Shown: positions 1 through 8,703 of the stretch, piece by piece | Layout of the letters: every line of letters starts with the position of its first letter | Numbering within the stretch: the first letter of the stretch is position 1 | Assembly: GCF_024267655.1 (NCBI RefSeq) | Contig: NZ_CP100595.1 | Span: 1,426,001 to 1,490,000 of the forward strand | Source of the DNA: Arcobacter roscoffensis | GTDB taxonomy: Bacteria; Campylobacterota; Campylobacteria; Campylobacterales; Arcobacteraceae | Reading direction: 5' to 3' | Length of the DNA stretch: 64,000 nt | Program-made: the position numbers and the translations under genes | Notes under the pieces: generated by a model | The model's input: only the letters and a program-made list of their open reading frames with translations | Databases searched by the model: none | Told to the model about the DNA's origin: nothing

Positions 1-1
1 G

Positions 2-463
2 ACAAATCTAAAAGAGAATCCAAACTTTTTAAATACAACCATTGATTATAAATATACAAATAAAGAAACATTTAGAATTATAAAAAACTCATTTGATAAA
101 GTAGGGAATTTTTCAGATGCTAATAAGTTTTTTGCTAAAGAAATGCAAAAGGATTTAAATGAAACATTTTTCTTAGATAGTCCTGCCAAAAAGCTAATGT
201 TATGGTTTAATCTTGGTATATCAAACTTTGGTCAGTTTTATTGGCTGCCTTTACTTTATATCATAGGATTTTCTTTTTTACTTAGTTTTATAAATTATGA
301 AGAGTTAAAATGTTGTGAGATATTAAACCCCTTAGCTAAGACTTTACCTTTTGGTAGGTTTTTAGATGAAGGAAAAGAGTTTGTGCATCTTTTAGTATAT
401 ATAGTTTATTCTGTCTTAATCTACCACTTTATTGTATCAGTAAAAAGAATGATAAAGAGATAG
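2..463 (+). CDS. 3' end of a membrane protein, possibly a pentapeptide-repeat membrane protein (partial)
   Basis: The reading frame is open from the left edge, so this is the C-terminal 153 residues of a longer protein rather than a small gene starting at the ATG at 143. The segment begins with a hydrophilic stretch (FRIIKNSFDKVGNFSDANKFF) followed by two hydrophobic segments, roughly codons 75-95 (FYWLPLLYIIGFSFLLSF) and 130-148 (VHLLVYIVYSVLIYHFIVSV), and ends with a basic tail. From memory, a similar motif order (SFDKxGNxxxANxFFxxEM, then ISNFGQ and paired membrane helices) ends some Campylobacterota membrane proteins annotated as pentapeptide-repeat proteins. The repeat part would lie outside the window, so that name is tentative. 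Function is unknown. It sits 83 bp upstream of the antitoxin gene and is probably not part of that operon, which has its own promoter. Confidence 0.55.
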   Translation, partial: TNLKENPNFLNTTIDYKYTNKETFRIIKNSFDKVGNFSDANKFFAKEMQKDLNETFFLDSPAKKLMLWFNLGISNFGQFYWLPLLYIIGFSFLLSFINYEELKCCEILNPLAKTLPFGRFLDEGKEFVHLLVYIVYSVLIYHFIVSVKRMIKR

Positions 464-481
464 TTCATAGCTATATAAAAT

Positions 482-510
482 TTGTTTAAAAATAAATATT
501 GTGTTATAAT
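482..510 (+). promoter_or_regulatory. Predicted sigma-70 promoter of the toxin-antitoxin / hsdR operon
   Basis: A perfect TATAAT lies at 505-510, with TTGTTT at 482-487 and a 17-base spacer. Downstream, before the antitoxin start, is a direct repeat ATTACG-N4-ATTACG (520-525 and 530-535) with a one-helical-turn period. It could be an operator for the antitoxin, since Phd/YefM antitoxins usually repress their own promoter. The -35 match is weak, as is common in Campylobacterota. Confidence 0.5.
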
Positions 511-546
511 ACTCAATATATTACGGAAAATTACGAGGAAAATATT

Positions 547-828
547 ATGGTAACATACACAGCAGATGAATTAATACCATCATCAGAATTAGCTAAGAAG
601 TTTGGAACTTACCTTTCTCAAATCAAAGACCACTCTGTAGAGAAACTTGCAGTTTTAAAAAACAACAAAGTTGAAGCAGTGCTTATTTCAAAAGATGAAT
701 ATGAAGTATTAAAAGAAGCACTAAAACAAGTAGAAGCTCAGCAGATTATGAACTCAATTCAAAATGGTTTAGATGATGTACAAAAAGCTAAAACAAAACC
801 AATAGAAAAGTTATGGGATGAACTGTGA
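547..828 (+). CDS. Type II antitoxin, Phd/YefM family
   Basis: This 93-residue protein has the Phd/YefM layout. An N-terminal DNA-binding fold (MVTYTADELIPSSELAKKFG) is followed by the region matching VEKLAVLKNNKVEAVLISKDEYEVL, which is typical of the family, and by a charged helical C-terminus that would wrap the toxin. I place the start at 547 rather than the upstream in-frame ATG at 499. GAGGA at 535-539 sits seven bases before 547, and the upstream ATG overlaps the predicted -10 box. The stop overlaps the toxin start by four bases (GTGA), so the two are translationally coupled. It should neutralise the toxin and repress the operon. Confidence 0.85.
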   Translation: MVTYTADELIPSSELAKKFGTYLSQIKDHSVEKLAVLKNNKVEAVLISKDEYEVLKEALKQVEAQQIMNSIQNGLDDVQKAKTKPIEKLWDEL

Positions 829-1151
829 CTATAGAGTATAGTGACAATTTTTTCAAAGAAGCAAAGAAACTATCCAAAAAATACAAACTTTTAAAAACTG
901 ATTTAAAAGAAGTAGTAAAAGGAATAGAAGAGAAAAAAGACTTAGGTGTATCACTTGGTTTTAATCTTTTTAAAAAAAGAGTTCCAAACTCTTCTATTCC
1001 TACTGGTAAAAGTGGTGGTTTTAGAGTTATTATCTATGAGCGAATTGAAGATAAAATAGTTTTAATATCAATATATTCGAAAACTCAAAAAGATACTTTA
1101 AGTGATGAAGAATTAAAAGCTATTTTAAAAGAGTATATGGAAAGCAAATGA
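825..1151 (+). CDS. Type II toxin, RelE/ParE superfamily
   Basis: A 108-residue basic protein with a GTG start that overlaps the antitoxin stop by four bases. The pattern of two N-terminal helices (FFKEAKKLSKKYKLLKTDLKEVV) followed by a small beta sheet containing SGGFRVIIYER and IVLISIYSKTQKD matches RelE/ParE/HigB-type toxins. The Arg in GGFRVI and the C-terminal Lys-rich strand sit where the mRNA-cleaving members keep basic residues. Whether it is a ribosome-dependent RNase or a gyrase poison cannot be told from the sequence. Its stop overlaps the hsdR start (ATGA), placing a toxin-antitoxin pair directly in the transcript of a restriction enzyme. Confidence 0.8.
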   Translation: MTIEYSDNFFKEAKKLSKKYKLLKTDLKEVVKGIEEKKDLGVSLGFNLFKKRVPNSSIPTGKSGGFRVIIYERIEDKIVLISIYSKTQKDTLSDEELKAILKEYMESK

Positions 1152-4063
1152 GCATACAAAGCGAAGCAGTATTAGAAGAAAAACTTATCAAACAATTAGC
1201 CTCACAAGGCTTTGAAAATGTAAGTATCAAAGATGAAGAAGCCTTAGAAGCAAATCTAAAATCACAGCTAGAAAAGCACAATAAAACAACTTTCAGTCAA
1301 AGTGAATTTAAAAAGATACTAAATCACCTAGGAAAAGGCAATGTCTTTGAAAAAGCACAACTTTTAAGAGATAAGTTTGTATTACAAAAAGATGATGGCA
1401 CAAAAGAGTATATAGAGTTTTTAGATTGTGAGTACTGGTGTCAAAATCTTTTTCAAGTTACAAATCAAATCAGTATAAATGGAACATACAAAAATAGATA
1501 TGATGTAACACTTCTAATAAATGGACTTCCATTAGTTCAAATTGAACTAAAAAGAAGAGGCTTAGAGTTAAAAGAAGCTTTTAATCAAATTAATCGTTAT
1601 CAAAAACACTCATATAGTGCAAATCATGGACTTTTTAACTTTGTACAAATCTTCATCATAAGCAATGGAGTAAATACAAAATATTATGCCAATAATAAAA
1701 AGCAAACCTTTAAACAAACTTTCTTTTGGGCAGATAGTGAAAATAAAAACATCAGAAATCTAGATGAGTTTACTACAGCCTTTTTAGAAAAGTGCCATAT
1801 CTCAAAAATGATATGCAAGTATATAGTTTTAAATCAAACAGATAAAATACTTATGGTCTTAAGACCTTATCAATTTTATGCAGTAGAAGCAATAGTTGAT
1901 AAAGTGCAAACTTCTAATAAAAACGGATATATCTGGCATACTACAGGAAGTGGTAAAACACTTACTTCTTTTAAAACTGCTCAAGTTTTGATGAAGCTTC
2001 CAAAAGTAGACAAGGTAGTCTTTGTAGTAGATAGAAAAGATTTAGATTATCAAACAACAAAAGAGTTCAATAGCTTTAGTCATGGAAGTGTTGATGGAAC
2101 TGATAATACAAAAGCATTAGTAAAACAGTTTGGAGATGATACAAAACTAATAGTAACAACTATACAAAAACTAAACACAGCTATTAAGAAAGTAAGATAT
2201 AGCGAAACTATGGAGAAACTAAAAGATAAGCACATCGTCTTTATCTTTGATGAGTGTCATAGAAGTCAGTTTGGAGAAACTCACCTAAATATAAATAAAT
2301 ACTTCCAAAACAATCAAATGATTGGATTTACTGGAACACCTATCTTTAAAGATAATTCAGCTTCAAATAAACTAGGTCGTAGAACTACAGCAGATCTTTT
2401 TGGAGAGAGACTTCATAGATATATAATCACAGATGCAATTTCAGATGAAAATGTATTGAAGTTTTCAGTTGAGTATGTGGGAAGATATAAAGAGAAAAAA
2501 GATAGTGCTACATATATAGATATGGAAGTAGAAGCCATAGATACAAAAGAGTTATTAGAAAGTGAGGATAGAGTTGAAAAGATAGTTGATTATATCTTAG
2601 CAAATCATGATAGAAAAACACATAGTAAAACCTATACAGCTATGATGACAGTAAGTTCTGTAGAAATGCTTATTAAATACTATGAAGCTTTTAGAGCAAA
2701 AGAGCACAAGCTAAAAATAGCTACTATTTTTTCTTATAGTGCAAATGAAGAAGATAAAGGTGCTGATGGTTTATATGAGAGTGATGGGGCACATATAGAT
2801 GAAACACATATAAATAAACACAGTCGTGAAAAGCTAGATGAGTATATAAGTGATTACAATAAAATCTTTGGAACAAAACATAGTACAAAAGACTCACAAA
2901 GTTTTTATAACTATTATAATGACATTTCAAAAACAGTAAAAAGAGGTGAGATAGATATACTACTTGTAGTAAATATGTTCCTAACAGGTTTTGATAGTAA
3001 AAAATTAAATACTTTATATGTGGATAAAAACTTAAAACATCATGGACTTATACAAGCTTTTTCTAGAACAAATAGAATATTAGACGATAAAAAATCCCAA
3101 GGAAATATTATCTGTTTTAGAAATCTAAAAACTGCAACAGATGATGCAATAGCAATGTTTTCTAAAAAAGAAGCAAAAGATGAAATACTAATGGAACCAT
3201 ATGAAGAGTATGTATTAAAATTTAATAATGGTTTCATAAAGCTTTTAGGTATAGCCCCAAGTGTAAGCTCAGTAGATATGCTAATAAGCGAAGATGATAA
3301 GTTAGAATTTATCAAAGCTTTTAGGCAGTTGATTAGAGTTCTAAATATTCTAAAAGGATTTAGTGATTTTAAATGGTCTGATTTATCTATGAGCGAACAA
3401 CTTTTTGAAGATTATAAATCTAAATACCTTGATATTTATGATAGGGTAAAAGCTGAACGTTTAGAGGGAGCTGAAAAAGTATCTATCTTGGAAGATGTTG
3501 ATTTTGAATTGGAGCTTATTCATAAAGATGAGATAAATGTAAGTTATATTTTAAAACTATTAGCTCGATATAAAGATTCAGATGAAGAAGAACAAAAGAA
3601 ACAAAAAGAAAATATCTTAAATATTCTTAGCAATAACCCACAGCTTAGAAGTAAAAAAGAACTTATCGAAAAGTTTATCAATGAAAATCTTATGAGTATA
3701 GATGAAGATAATATTGAAGATGAGTTTGAAAAGTATTGGGAAGAAGAAAAAGATACTGCATATGAAAAACTATGTAAAGAAGAAGACTTAAATTGTAAAG
3801 AAGTTAGAAAGTTAGTGGATAAATATATCTATGAACAGAAACTTCCTCTAAAAGATGATATAGCTCAAACATTAAAGTTCAAACCAAAGCTTTTGGAGAA
3901 AAAAAGAATTATTCCAAGAGTACTAGATAAAATAGTGAGTTTTGTTGAGATTTTTTATGATGATGTTGATACTGTTATAAGTATGCCAAAAGTTGGGGAA
4001 AATGATATAAATAACTATGAAGAAGAATTATTAGTAGCACAACCGAAACCAGAGTATAATTAG
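1148..4063 (+). CDS. hsdR: Type I restriction enzyme, R (endonuclease/translocase) subunit
   Basis: This 971-residue protein has the full HsdR domain order. The N-terminal nuclease core has the PD-(D/E)xK residues Asp119 and Glu133-x-Lys135 (in LVQIELKRRG) and the QxxxY-like NQINRYQ that follows. The SF2 translocase has Walker A (TTGSGKT, about 265-271), the DECH box (368-371), motif III GFTGTP (393-398) and motif VI QAFSRTNR (about 636-643). A helical C-terminal region (about 750-971) would contact the methylase core. Length fits the EcoR124I-like R subunits, which are around 1,000 residues. HsdR cuts DNA lacking the host methylation pattern after ATP-driven translocation and needs HsdM and HsdS, neither of which is in this window; they may lie to the left. 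It is the third gene of an operon with 4-bp overlaps. All catalytic motifs are intact, so it looks functional. Confidence 0.93.
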   Translation: MSIQSEAVLEEKLIKQLASQGFENVSIKDEEALEANLKSQLEKHNKTTFSQSEFKKILNHLGKGNVFEKAQLLRDKFVLQKDDGTKEYIEFLDCEYWCQNLFQVTNQISINGTYKNRYDVTLLINGLPLVQIELKRRGLELKEAFNQINRYQKHSYSANHGLFNFVQIFIISNGVNTKYYANNKKQTFKQTFFWADSENKNIRNLDEFTTAFLEKCHISKMICKYIVLNQTDKILMVLRPYQFYAVEAIVDKVQTSNKNGYIWHTTGSGKTLTSFKTAQVLMKLPKVDKVVFVVDRKDLDYQTTKEFNSFSHGSVDGTDNTKALVKQFGDDTKLIVTTIQKLNTAIKKVRYSETMEKLKDKHIVFIFDECHRSQFGETHLNINKYFQNNQMIGFTGTPIFKDNSASNKLGRRTTADLFGERLHRYIITDAISDENVLKFSVEYVGRYKEKKDSATYIDMEVEAIDTKELLESEDRVEKIVDYILANHDRKTHSKTYTAMMTVSSVEMLIKYYEAFRAKEHKLKIATIFSYSANEEDKGADGLYESDGAHIDETHINKHSREKLDEYISDYNKIFGTKHSTKDSQSFYNYYNDISKTVKRGEIDILLVVNMFLTGFDSKKLNTLYVDKNLKHHGLIQAFSRTNRILDDKKSQGNIICFRNLKTATDDAIAMFSKKEAKDEILMEPYEEYVLKFNNGFIKLLGIAPSVSSVDMLISEDDKLEFIKAFRQLIRVLNILKGFSDFKWSDLSMSEQLFEDYKSKYLDIYDRVKAERLEGAEKVSILEDVDFELELIHKDEINVSYILKLLARYKDSDEEEQKKQKENILNILSNNPQLRSKKELIEKFINENLMSIDEDNIEDEFEKYWEEEKDTAYEKLCKEEDLNCKEVRKLVDKYIYEQKLPLKDDIAQTLKFKPKLLEKKRIIPRVLDKIVSFVEIFYDDVDTVISMPKVGENDINNYEEELLVAQPKPEYN

Positions 4064-4093
4064 ATTAACTAAACTAATTTACTCAAGAATATT

Positions 4094-4107
4094 TTGATGC
4101 AAGTCAA
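4094..4107 (+). promoter_or_regulatory. FNR/CRP-like palindrome upstream of the ThiF-like gene
   Basis: TTGAT-GCAA-GTCAA differs from the FNR consensus TTGAT-N4-ATCAA at one of ten specified positions. It is centred about 56 bases upstream of the transcription start expected from the -10 box at 4145-4150. That is not a textbook activator position, so this is only a candidate site. Confidence 0.3.
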
Positions 4108-4144
4108 AGAAATTTAAACTAAATGTGTTATCATTACGTCATAA

Positions 4145-4150
4145 TATAAT
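4145..4150 (+). promoter_or_regulatory. Predicted -10 box (TATAAT) for the ThiF-like gene
   Basis: A perfect TATAAT lies 37 bases before the start codon in an AT-rich intergenic region. No good -35 hexamer is visible 16-18 bases upstream. The ribosome binding site AAGGAT lies just upstream of the ATG at 4187. Confidence 0.45.
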
Positions 4151-4186
4151 TTTTATAAACTTTACTTATTTACTAAGGATTTAAAC

Positions 4187-4867
4187 ATGAGTGAAATTCA
4201 TGAATTTTTTAACAGACAGATAAAACTATGGGGTGAGGAAACTCAAGACTCATTACAAAATAAAAAAGTAGCTATTATTGGTAGTGGGGGATTAGGTTGT
4301 ACTTTAGGTATTGCTTTAGGTGCTTCTGGTATTGGTGAGTTTGCTTTTGTTGATTTTGATGAGGTTGGTGTTCACAATATTCACAGACAAATTGGTTTTA
4401 AAGTTGGTGATGATGGAAAGCCAAAATGTGAGGTTTTAAAAGAGTTAGTTGAGTCAAGATGTCCTTATACAAAAGTTACAGCTTACAATGAATCTTTTGA
4501 TGAGTTTGCAAAAAGAGGTTTAGAGTTTGATTTAATTATTGATGCAACTGATAACCTACCAAGTAGAGCAGCTATAAATGAATACTGTATTCAAAACAAT
4601 CAGCCTTGGATTTATGGTTCAGTTGAAGAATTCCATGGTCAAGTGTGTTTCTTTGAAAAAGCATCTTATGAAGCTGTATTTGTTGTAAATGATAGAAAAC
4701 CAAATGGAATTGCTTGTCCTATTGTTATGCATATAGGTTCACTTCAAGCAAACTTAGCTATTAGATATTTAACTGGATTACCAGTAAAAAAAGATGTTTT
4801 ATACTACCTTTCATTTGATGATGAAGGTGTTATTTCTACAAAGAAATTTAACTTACCAACAGCATAA
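4187..4867 (+). CDS. ThiF/MoeB/HesA-family E1-like adenylyltransferase, short form
   Basis: A 226-residue E1-like enzyme, a family that adenylates the C-terminal glycine of a ThiS/MoaD-type sulfur carrier. It has the nucleotide-binding loop GSGGLG (32-37), the acidic FVDFDEV (54-60), the Asn/Arg pair in NIHRQ (64-68), a conserved Lys near KPK (78-80) and IDATDN (118-123). It is shorter than most ThiF/MoeB proteins and lacks the paired CxxC zinc motifs that most carry. A single cysteine in GIACPIV (Cys177) sits roughly where the family keeps its catalytic loop. The family is clear, but thiamine, molybdopterin or another sulfur-transfer pathway cannot be chosen, since no ThiS, ThiG or MoaD gene is nearby. 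A strong terminator follows, so it is monocistronic. Confidence 0.85.
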   Translation: MSEIHEFFNRQIKLWGEETQDSLQNKKVAIIGSGGLGCTLGIALGASGIGEFAFVDFDEVGVHNIHRQIGFKVGDDGKPKCEVLKELVESRCPYTKVTAYNESFDEFAKRGLEFDLIIDATDNLPSRAAINEYCIQNNQPWIYGSVEEFHGQVCFFEKASYEAVFVVNDRKPNGIACPIVMHIGSLQANLAIRYLTGLPVKKDVLYYLSFDDEGVISTKKFNLPTA

Positions 4868-4874
4868 ACTATAT

Positions 4875-4909
4875 AAAAATAGCATTATGAAAATATAATG
4901 CTATTTTTT
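4875..4909 (+). terminator. Rho-independent terminator after the ThiF-like gene
   Basis: A perfect 14-bp inverted repeat (arms 4875-4888 and 4895-4908, core TAGCATTAT/ATAATGCTA) with a 6-base loop ends in a run of six T. It begins eight bases after the stop codon. The A run on the left arm means it may also work in the other direction. Confidence 0.9.
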
Positions 4910-4963
4910 CTCACAAAAAACTCTTATACATTTCGTGTAACCCTAGTTTAAGTCCTTTTTAGC

Positions 4964-4969
4964 TATACT
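4964..4969 (+). promoter_or_regulatory. Predicted -10 box (TATACT) for carB
   Basis: TATACT lies 38 bases before the carB start, downstream of the terminator that isolates carB from the ThiF-like gene. No convincing -35 hexamer is visible. GGGGAA at 4994-4999 provides the ribosome binding site. Confidence 0.4.
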
Positions 4970-5006
4970 TCCCAAATTTTATAAAAAAACATGTGGGGAA
5001 TTTTTT

Positions 5007-8000
5007 ATGCCAAAAAGAGAAGATATAAAATCTATTTTACTTATTGGTTCTGGACCAATCGTAATTGGACAAGCGTGTGAGTTTGACTACTCAGGTACAC
5101 AAGCTACTAAAACGCTAAAAGAACTAGGATACAGAGTTGTTTTAATTAATTCAAATCCAGCTACGATCATGACTGATCCAGAATTTGCTGATAAAACTTA
5201 TATTGAGCCTATTACAGAAGAAGTTGTTGCTAAAATTATTGAAAAAGAAAATATTGATGCAGTTTTACCTACTATGGGTGGACAAACAGCATTAAATGTT
5301 GCAACTACTATGTATGAAAAAGGAATGCTTGATGGTGTGCAGTTCCTTGGAGCTCATCCTGATGCAATTAAGAAAGGTGAAGATAGACATCTTTTCAACG
5401 AAGCTATGATTAAAATTGGTATGGATTTACCAAAATCTGCAAATGCTTATTCTGTTGATGAAGCAATGAAAAAAGCAAAAGAGATTGGTTTCCCAGTTAT
5501 TTCAAGAGCTTCATTTACACTAGCTGGTGGTGGTTCAGGTGTTGCTTACAACATGGACGAGTTCAAAAAACTTGCTGAAGAGGGTATTGAAGCTTCTCCA
5601 ATCAATGAGATTGAGATTATGGAATCTATGCTTGGTTGGAAAGAGTACGAGATGGAAGTTATCAGAGACAAAAAAGATAACTGTATTATCGTATGTTCTA
5701 TCGAAAACTTAGACCCTATGGGAGTTCACACAGGTGACTCTACTACTATTGCTCCTGCATTAACTCTTACTGATAAAGAATACCAAGACATGAGAAATGC
5801 TTCTTTTGCAATTCTTAGAGAAATTGGTGTTGATACTGGTGGATCAAATGTACAGTTCTCTATTTGTCCAAATACAGGAAGAATGATTGTAATTGAAATG
5901 AACCCAAGAGTTTCTAGATCTTCTGCTTTAGCATCTAAAGCTACTGGTTATCCTATTGCTAAGGTAGCAACACTTCTTGCTGTTGGATTTACTTTAGATG
6001 AGATTACAAATGACATTACTGGAACTGCTGCTTCTTTTGAGCCTGTAATTGATTATGTTGTTACAAAGATTCCAAGATTTACTTTTGAAAAATTCCCTAA
6101 AGCAAACTCTACACTTACAACAGGTATGAAATCTGTAGGTGAGGTTATGGCTATTGGTAGAACATTTAATGAGTCTATGCAAAAAGCATTATGTTCTATG
6201 GAAACAGGTCTTGTAGGATTTGATCCAATTTGTGATGATTTAGAAAAAATCAAAGCAGAAATTAGAAGACCAAATGCTGATAGATTAAGATACTTAATGG
6301 ACGGATACAGAAAAGGTCTTACAAATGAAGAGCTATTTGAATTATGTAATATTGATCCATGGTTCTTATCTAAATTTAGAGAAATCTACAACATAGAAAC
6401 TTCTATGAGTGATGCTATTCTTACAAATGAAGAAGCGATGAGAGAAGCAAAAACAAATGGTTTCTCAGATGCTATGATAGCTTTACTTGTTGGTAAAACA
6501 GAAGAAGAAGTATATAGTGCTAGAAAAGCTTTAGATATTGACTTTGAATACAATGAAGTTGATACTTGTGCTGCTGAGTTTAAAGCACTTACACCATATC
6601 TTTACTCTTCAACAAATATTACAAAAATACCAAAAGTTGAAAAACAAGATGATAATAAAAAAGTATTAATCATCGGTGGTGGTCCAAATAGAATTGGACA
6701 AGGTATTGAGTTTGATTATTGTTGTGTACACGCATCATTTGCTTTAAATGAAATGGGTATCAAAACAATCATGTATAACTGTAATCCTGAAACTGTATCT
6801 ACTGATTATGATACATCAGATGTATTATACTTTGAGCCAATTGATTTTGAACACGTAAGAGCTGTAATTGAGCAAGAGAATCCAGATGGTATTATTGTTC
6901 ACTTTGGTGGTCAAACTCCTCTTAAATTAGCAAATGCTATTACAGATGTTGGTGGAAAGATTATTGGTACTACTGCTGAAGTTATTGATTTAGCTGAAGA
7001 TAGAGAAAAATTCTCTACATTTGTAGAAAAAGCAGGATTATTACAACCTGATAATGGTACAGCAGTTGAAGTTGAACAAGCTATTGAAATTGCTGAGAGA
7101 ATTGGATACCCAGTACTTGTTAGACCTTCATTCGTACTTGGTGGTAGAGGTATGAGAATTGTATATACAACTTCTGAATTAAGACAATATATGGATGAAG
7201 CTGTATCTGTTTCAAATGATGCACCTGTTCTTATTGATAAATTCTTAGATAGAGCAATTGAGCTTGATGTTGATTGTATTTGTGATGGTAAAGAAGTTTA
7301 TATTGGTGGAATCATGCAGCATATTGAAGAAGCTGGTGTTCACTCAGGTGACTCTGCTTGTTCATTACCTCCTGTTTCAATTTCAGAAGAATTAATTAAA
7401 CAATTAGAAGAAAAAACAAAAGCTATGGCACTTGGACTTGGTGTAGTAGGTCTTATGAATACACAGTATGCTATTCATAAAGGTGAAATCTACTTAATTG
7501 AAGTAAACCCAAGAGCATCTAGAACTGTACCGTTTGTATCAAAAGCTACTGGTATGCCTTTAGCGAAGATTGCAACTAGAGTTATGTGGGGTGAGAGCTT
7601 AAGAGATGCACTTGCTGTATATGATAAAGATATTGTTCATGAAGATAATGGTGTATTAAAACCTAAATTAAAAGGTCATATTGCTGTTAAAGAAGCTGTA
7701 TTCCCATTTAATAAATTATCAGGTTCAGACCCAATCTTAACACCTGAAATGAAATCAACTGGTGAAGTTATGGGTATTTCTGATAACTTTGGTGAAGCAT
7801 ATGCAAAAGCACAAAGTGCTGCTAAAAATGGATTACCAACTGAAGGTAAAGTATTTATTTCATTATGTGATTTAGATAAAGAATTTGCTCCACAAATTGC
7901 AAAAGGTTTAGTCGATGAGGGATTCTCTGTAGTTGCTACAGGTGGAACTCACAAAGCTATTACTGATGCTGGTATTGAGTGTGAGAAAGTTCTTAAGATT

Positions 8001-8246
8001 TCTGAGGGTAGACCAAATATTACTGATGCTATTACAAATGGTGAAATTGCACTTGCATTTAATACATCAGATGGAAAAGAATCATCAAAAGATGATGGTA
8101 AAAATATCAGAAGAGCAGTATTAAAAGAAAATGTTCCTTATGGAACAACAGCTGCAACTGCTTTAGCTTGTATTGAAGCTATGAAAGCTCTTAAGAGTAC
8201 TAATGGTGTAAATGTACAATCTATTCAGGAATTTTTAGCTGACTAA
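5007..8246 (+). CDS. carB: Carbamoyl-phosphate synthase large subunit
   Basis: CarB makes carbamoyl phosphate from bicarbonate, ammonia and two ATP for pyrimidine and arginine synthesis in the cytoplasm; the ammonia comes from the CarA glutaminase subunit. The 1,079 residues match the usual length (1,073 in E. coli). The two homologous ATP-grasp halves are both visible. The carboxyphosphate half starts at about residue 7 ([20 protein letters not shown]) and the carbamoyl-phosphate half at about 550 ([19 protein letters not shown]), each with its own ATP-grasp core, for example the two [24 protein letters not shown] and [24 protein letters not shown] strands. The C-terminal MGS-like allosteric domain begins at about 945 ([19 protein letters not shown]). 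No carA is adjacent, as is common in this phylum. It has its own promoter region, and its stop overlaps the next start by one base. Confidence 0.98.
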   Translation: MPKREDIKSILLIGSGPIVIGQACEFDYSGTQATKTLKELGYRVVLINSNPATIMTDPEFADKTYIEPITEEVVAKIIEKENIDAVLPTMGGQTALNVATTMYEKGMLDGVQFLGAHPDAIKKGEDRHLFNEAMIKIGMDLPKSANAYSVDEAMKKAKEIGFPVISRASFTLAGGGSGVAYNMDEFKKLAEEGIEASPINEIEIMESMLGWKEYEMEVIRDKKDNCIIVCSIENLDPMGVHTGDSTTIAPALTLTDKEYQDMRNASFAILREIGVDTGGSNVQFSICPNTGRMIVIEMNPRVSRSSALASKATGYPIAKVATLLAVGFTLDEITNDITGTAASFEPVIDYVVTKIPRFTFEKFPKANSTLTTGMKSVGEVMAIGRTFNESMQKALCSMETGLVGFDPICDDLEKIKAEIRRPNADRLRYLMDGYRKGLTNEELFELCNIDPWFLSKFREIYNIETSMSDAILTNEEAMREAKTNGFSDAMIALLVGKTEEEVYSARKALDIDFEYNEVDTCAAEFKALTPYLYSSTNITKIPKVEKQDDNKKVLIIGGGPNRIGQGIEFDYCCVHASFALNEMGIKTIMYNCNPETVSTDYDTSDVLYFEPIDFEHVRAVIEQENPDGIIVHFGGQTPLKLANAITDVGGKIIGTTAEVIDLAEDREKFSTFVEKAGLLQPDNGTAVEVEQAIEIAERIGYPVLVRPSFVLGGRGMRIVYTTSELRQYMDEAVSVSNDAPVLIDKFLDRAIELDVDCICDGKEVYIGGIMQHIEEAGVHSGDSACSLPPVSISEELIKQLEEKTKAMALGLGVVGLMNTQYAIHKGEIYLIEVNPRASRTVPFVSKATGMPLAKIATRVMWGESLRDALAVYDKDIVHEDNGVLKPKLKGHIAVKEAVFPFNKLSGSDPILTPEMKSTGEVMGISDNFGEAYAKAQSAAKNGLPTEGKVFISLCDLDKEFAPQIAKGLVDEGFSVVATGGTHKAITDAGIECEKVLKISEGRPNITDAITNGEIALAFNTSDGKESSKDDGKNIRRAVLKENVPYGTTAATALACIEAMKALKSTNGVNVQSIQEFLAD

Positions 8247-8689
8247 TGAACTCATCATTAGTTTATTTAGTACAAACTGATACAACTGTAGGTTTCTCAT
8301 GTTCTTCACATGAGAGGCTTTCAGATGTAAAGCAAAGACCACGAAGCAAAAAAATACTAAATACAGTTGATTCTTTTAAGACTTTAAATGAAAATACAAG
8401 AGTACCTAAAAAATTTAGGAAGCAAGTAAGAAGAGCTTCAAAAACTACATATATTTATCCAAATCTAAAGTCCTTTAGAGTTATAAATAAAGAGTCTTTA
8501 TTTCATCCTTTTATATCAAAATTTAAGATACTTTATTCTACTTCTGCAAATCTTACTGGAAATAGTTTTGATGAAGAATTTGCTCTAAAAAATAGTGATA
8601 TTATTGTAAATCAAAAAGATGGCTTTAGCGAAAAGGTTTCATCTTCAATTTATAAAATAAATAAATCAAAAATAGTTAAAATAAGATAA
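8246..8689 (+). CDS. Short Sua5/YciO/YrdC-family protein
   Basis: This 147-residue protein overlaps the carB stop by one base (TAATG), so its translation is probably coupled to carB. It keeps recognisable family landmarks. LVQTDTTVGFS near the N-terminus corresponds to the substrate-binding PTDTVYGLG strand of Sua5/YrdC, VKQRPRSK to the K-R-P region, and LYSTSANLTGNS (about 102-113) to the TSANxSG motif. Sua5/YrdC proteins make threonylcarbamoyl-AMP for tRNA t6A37. This one is shorter than YrdC (about 190) and Sua5 (about 350) and has diverged at the TDT-YG motif, so activity is uncertain and a different full-length TsaC may exist elsewhere in the genome. Use of bicarbonate chemistry next to carB is suggestive but not proof of a link. 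Confidence 0.75.
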   Translation: MNSSLVYLVQTDTTVGFSCSSHERLSDVKQRPRSKKILNTVDSFKTLNENTRVPKKFRKQVRRASKTTYIYPNLKSFRVINKESLFHPFISKFKILYSTSANLTGNSFDEEFALKNSDIIVNQKDGFSEKVSSSIYKINKSKIVKIR

Positions 8690-8703
8690 ATAAAAGATAG
8701 CAA

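Noticed and set aside
143..463. Stand-alone 106-residue gene at the left edge
   Set aside because: The frame is open back to base 2 with coherent protein sequence, so it is the end of a longer gene.
499..546. Longer antitoxin starting at the ATG at 499
   Set aside because: This ATG overlaps the predicted -10 box and has no ribosome binding site. The ATG at 547 has GAGGA seven bases upstream and gives a family-typical N-terminus.
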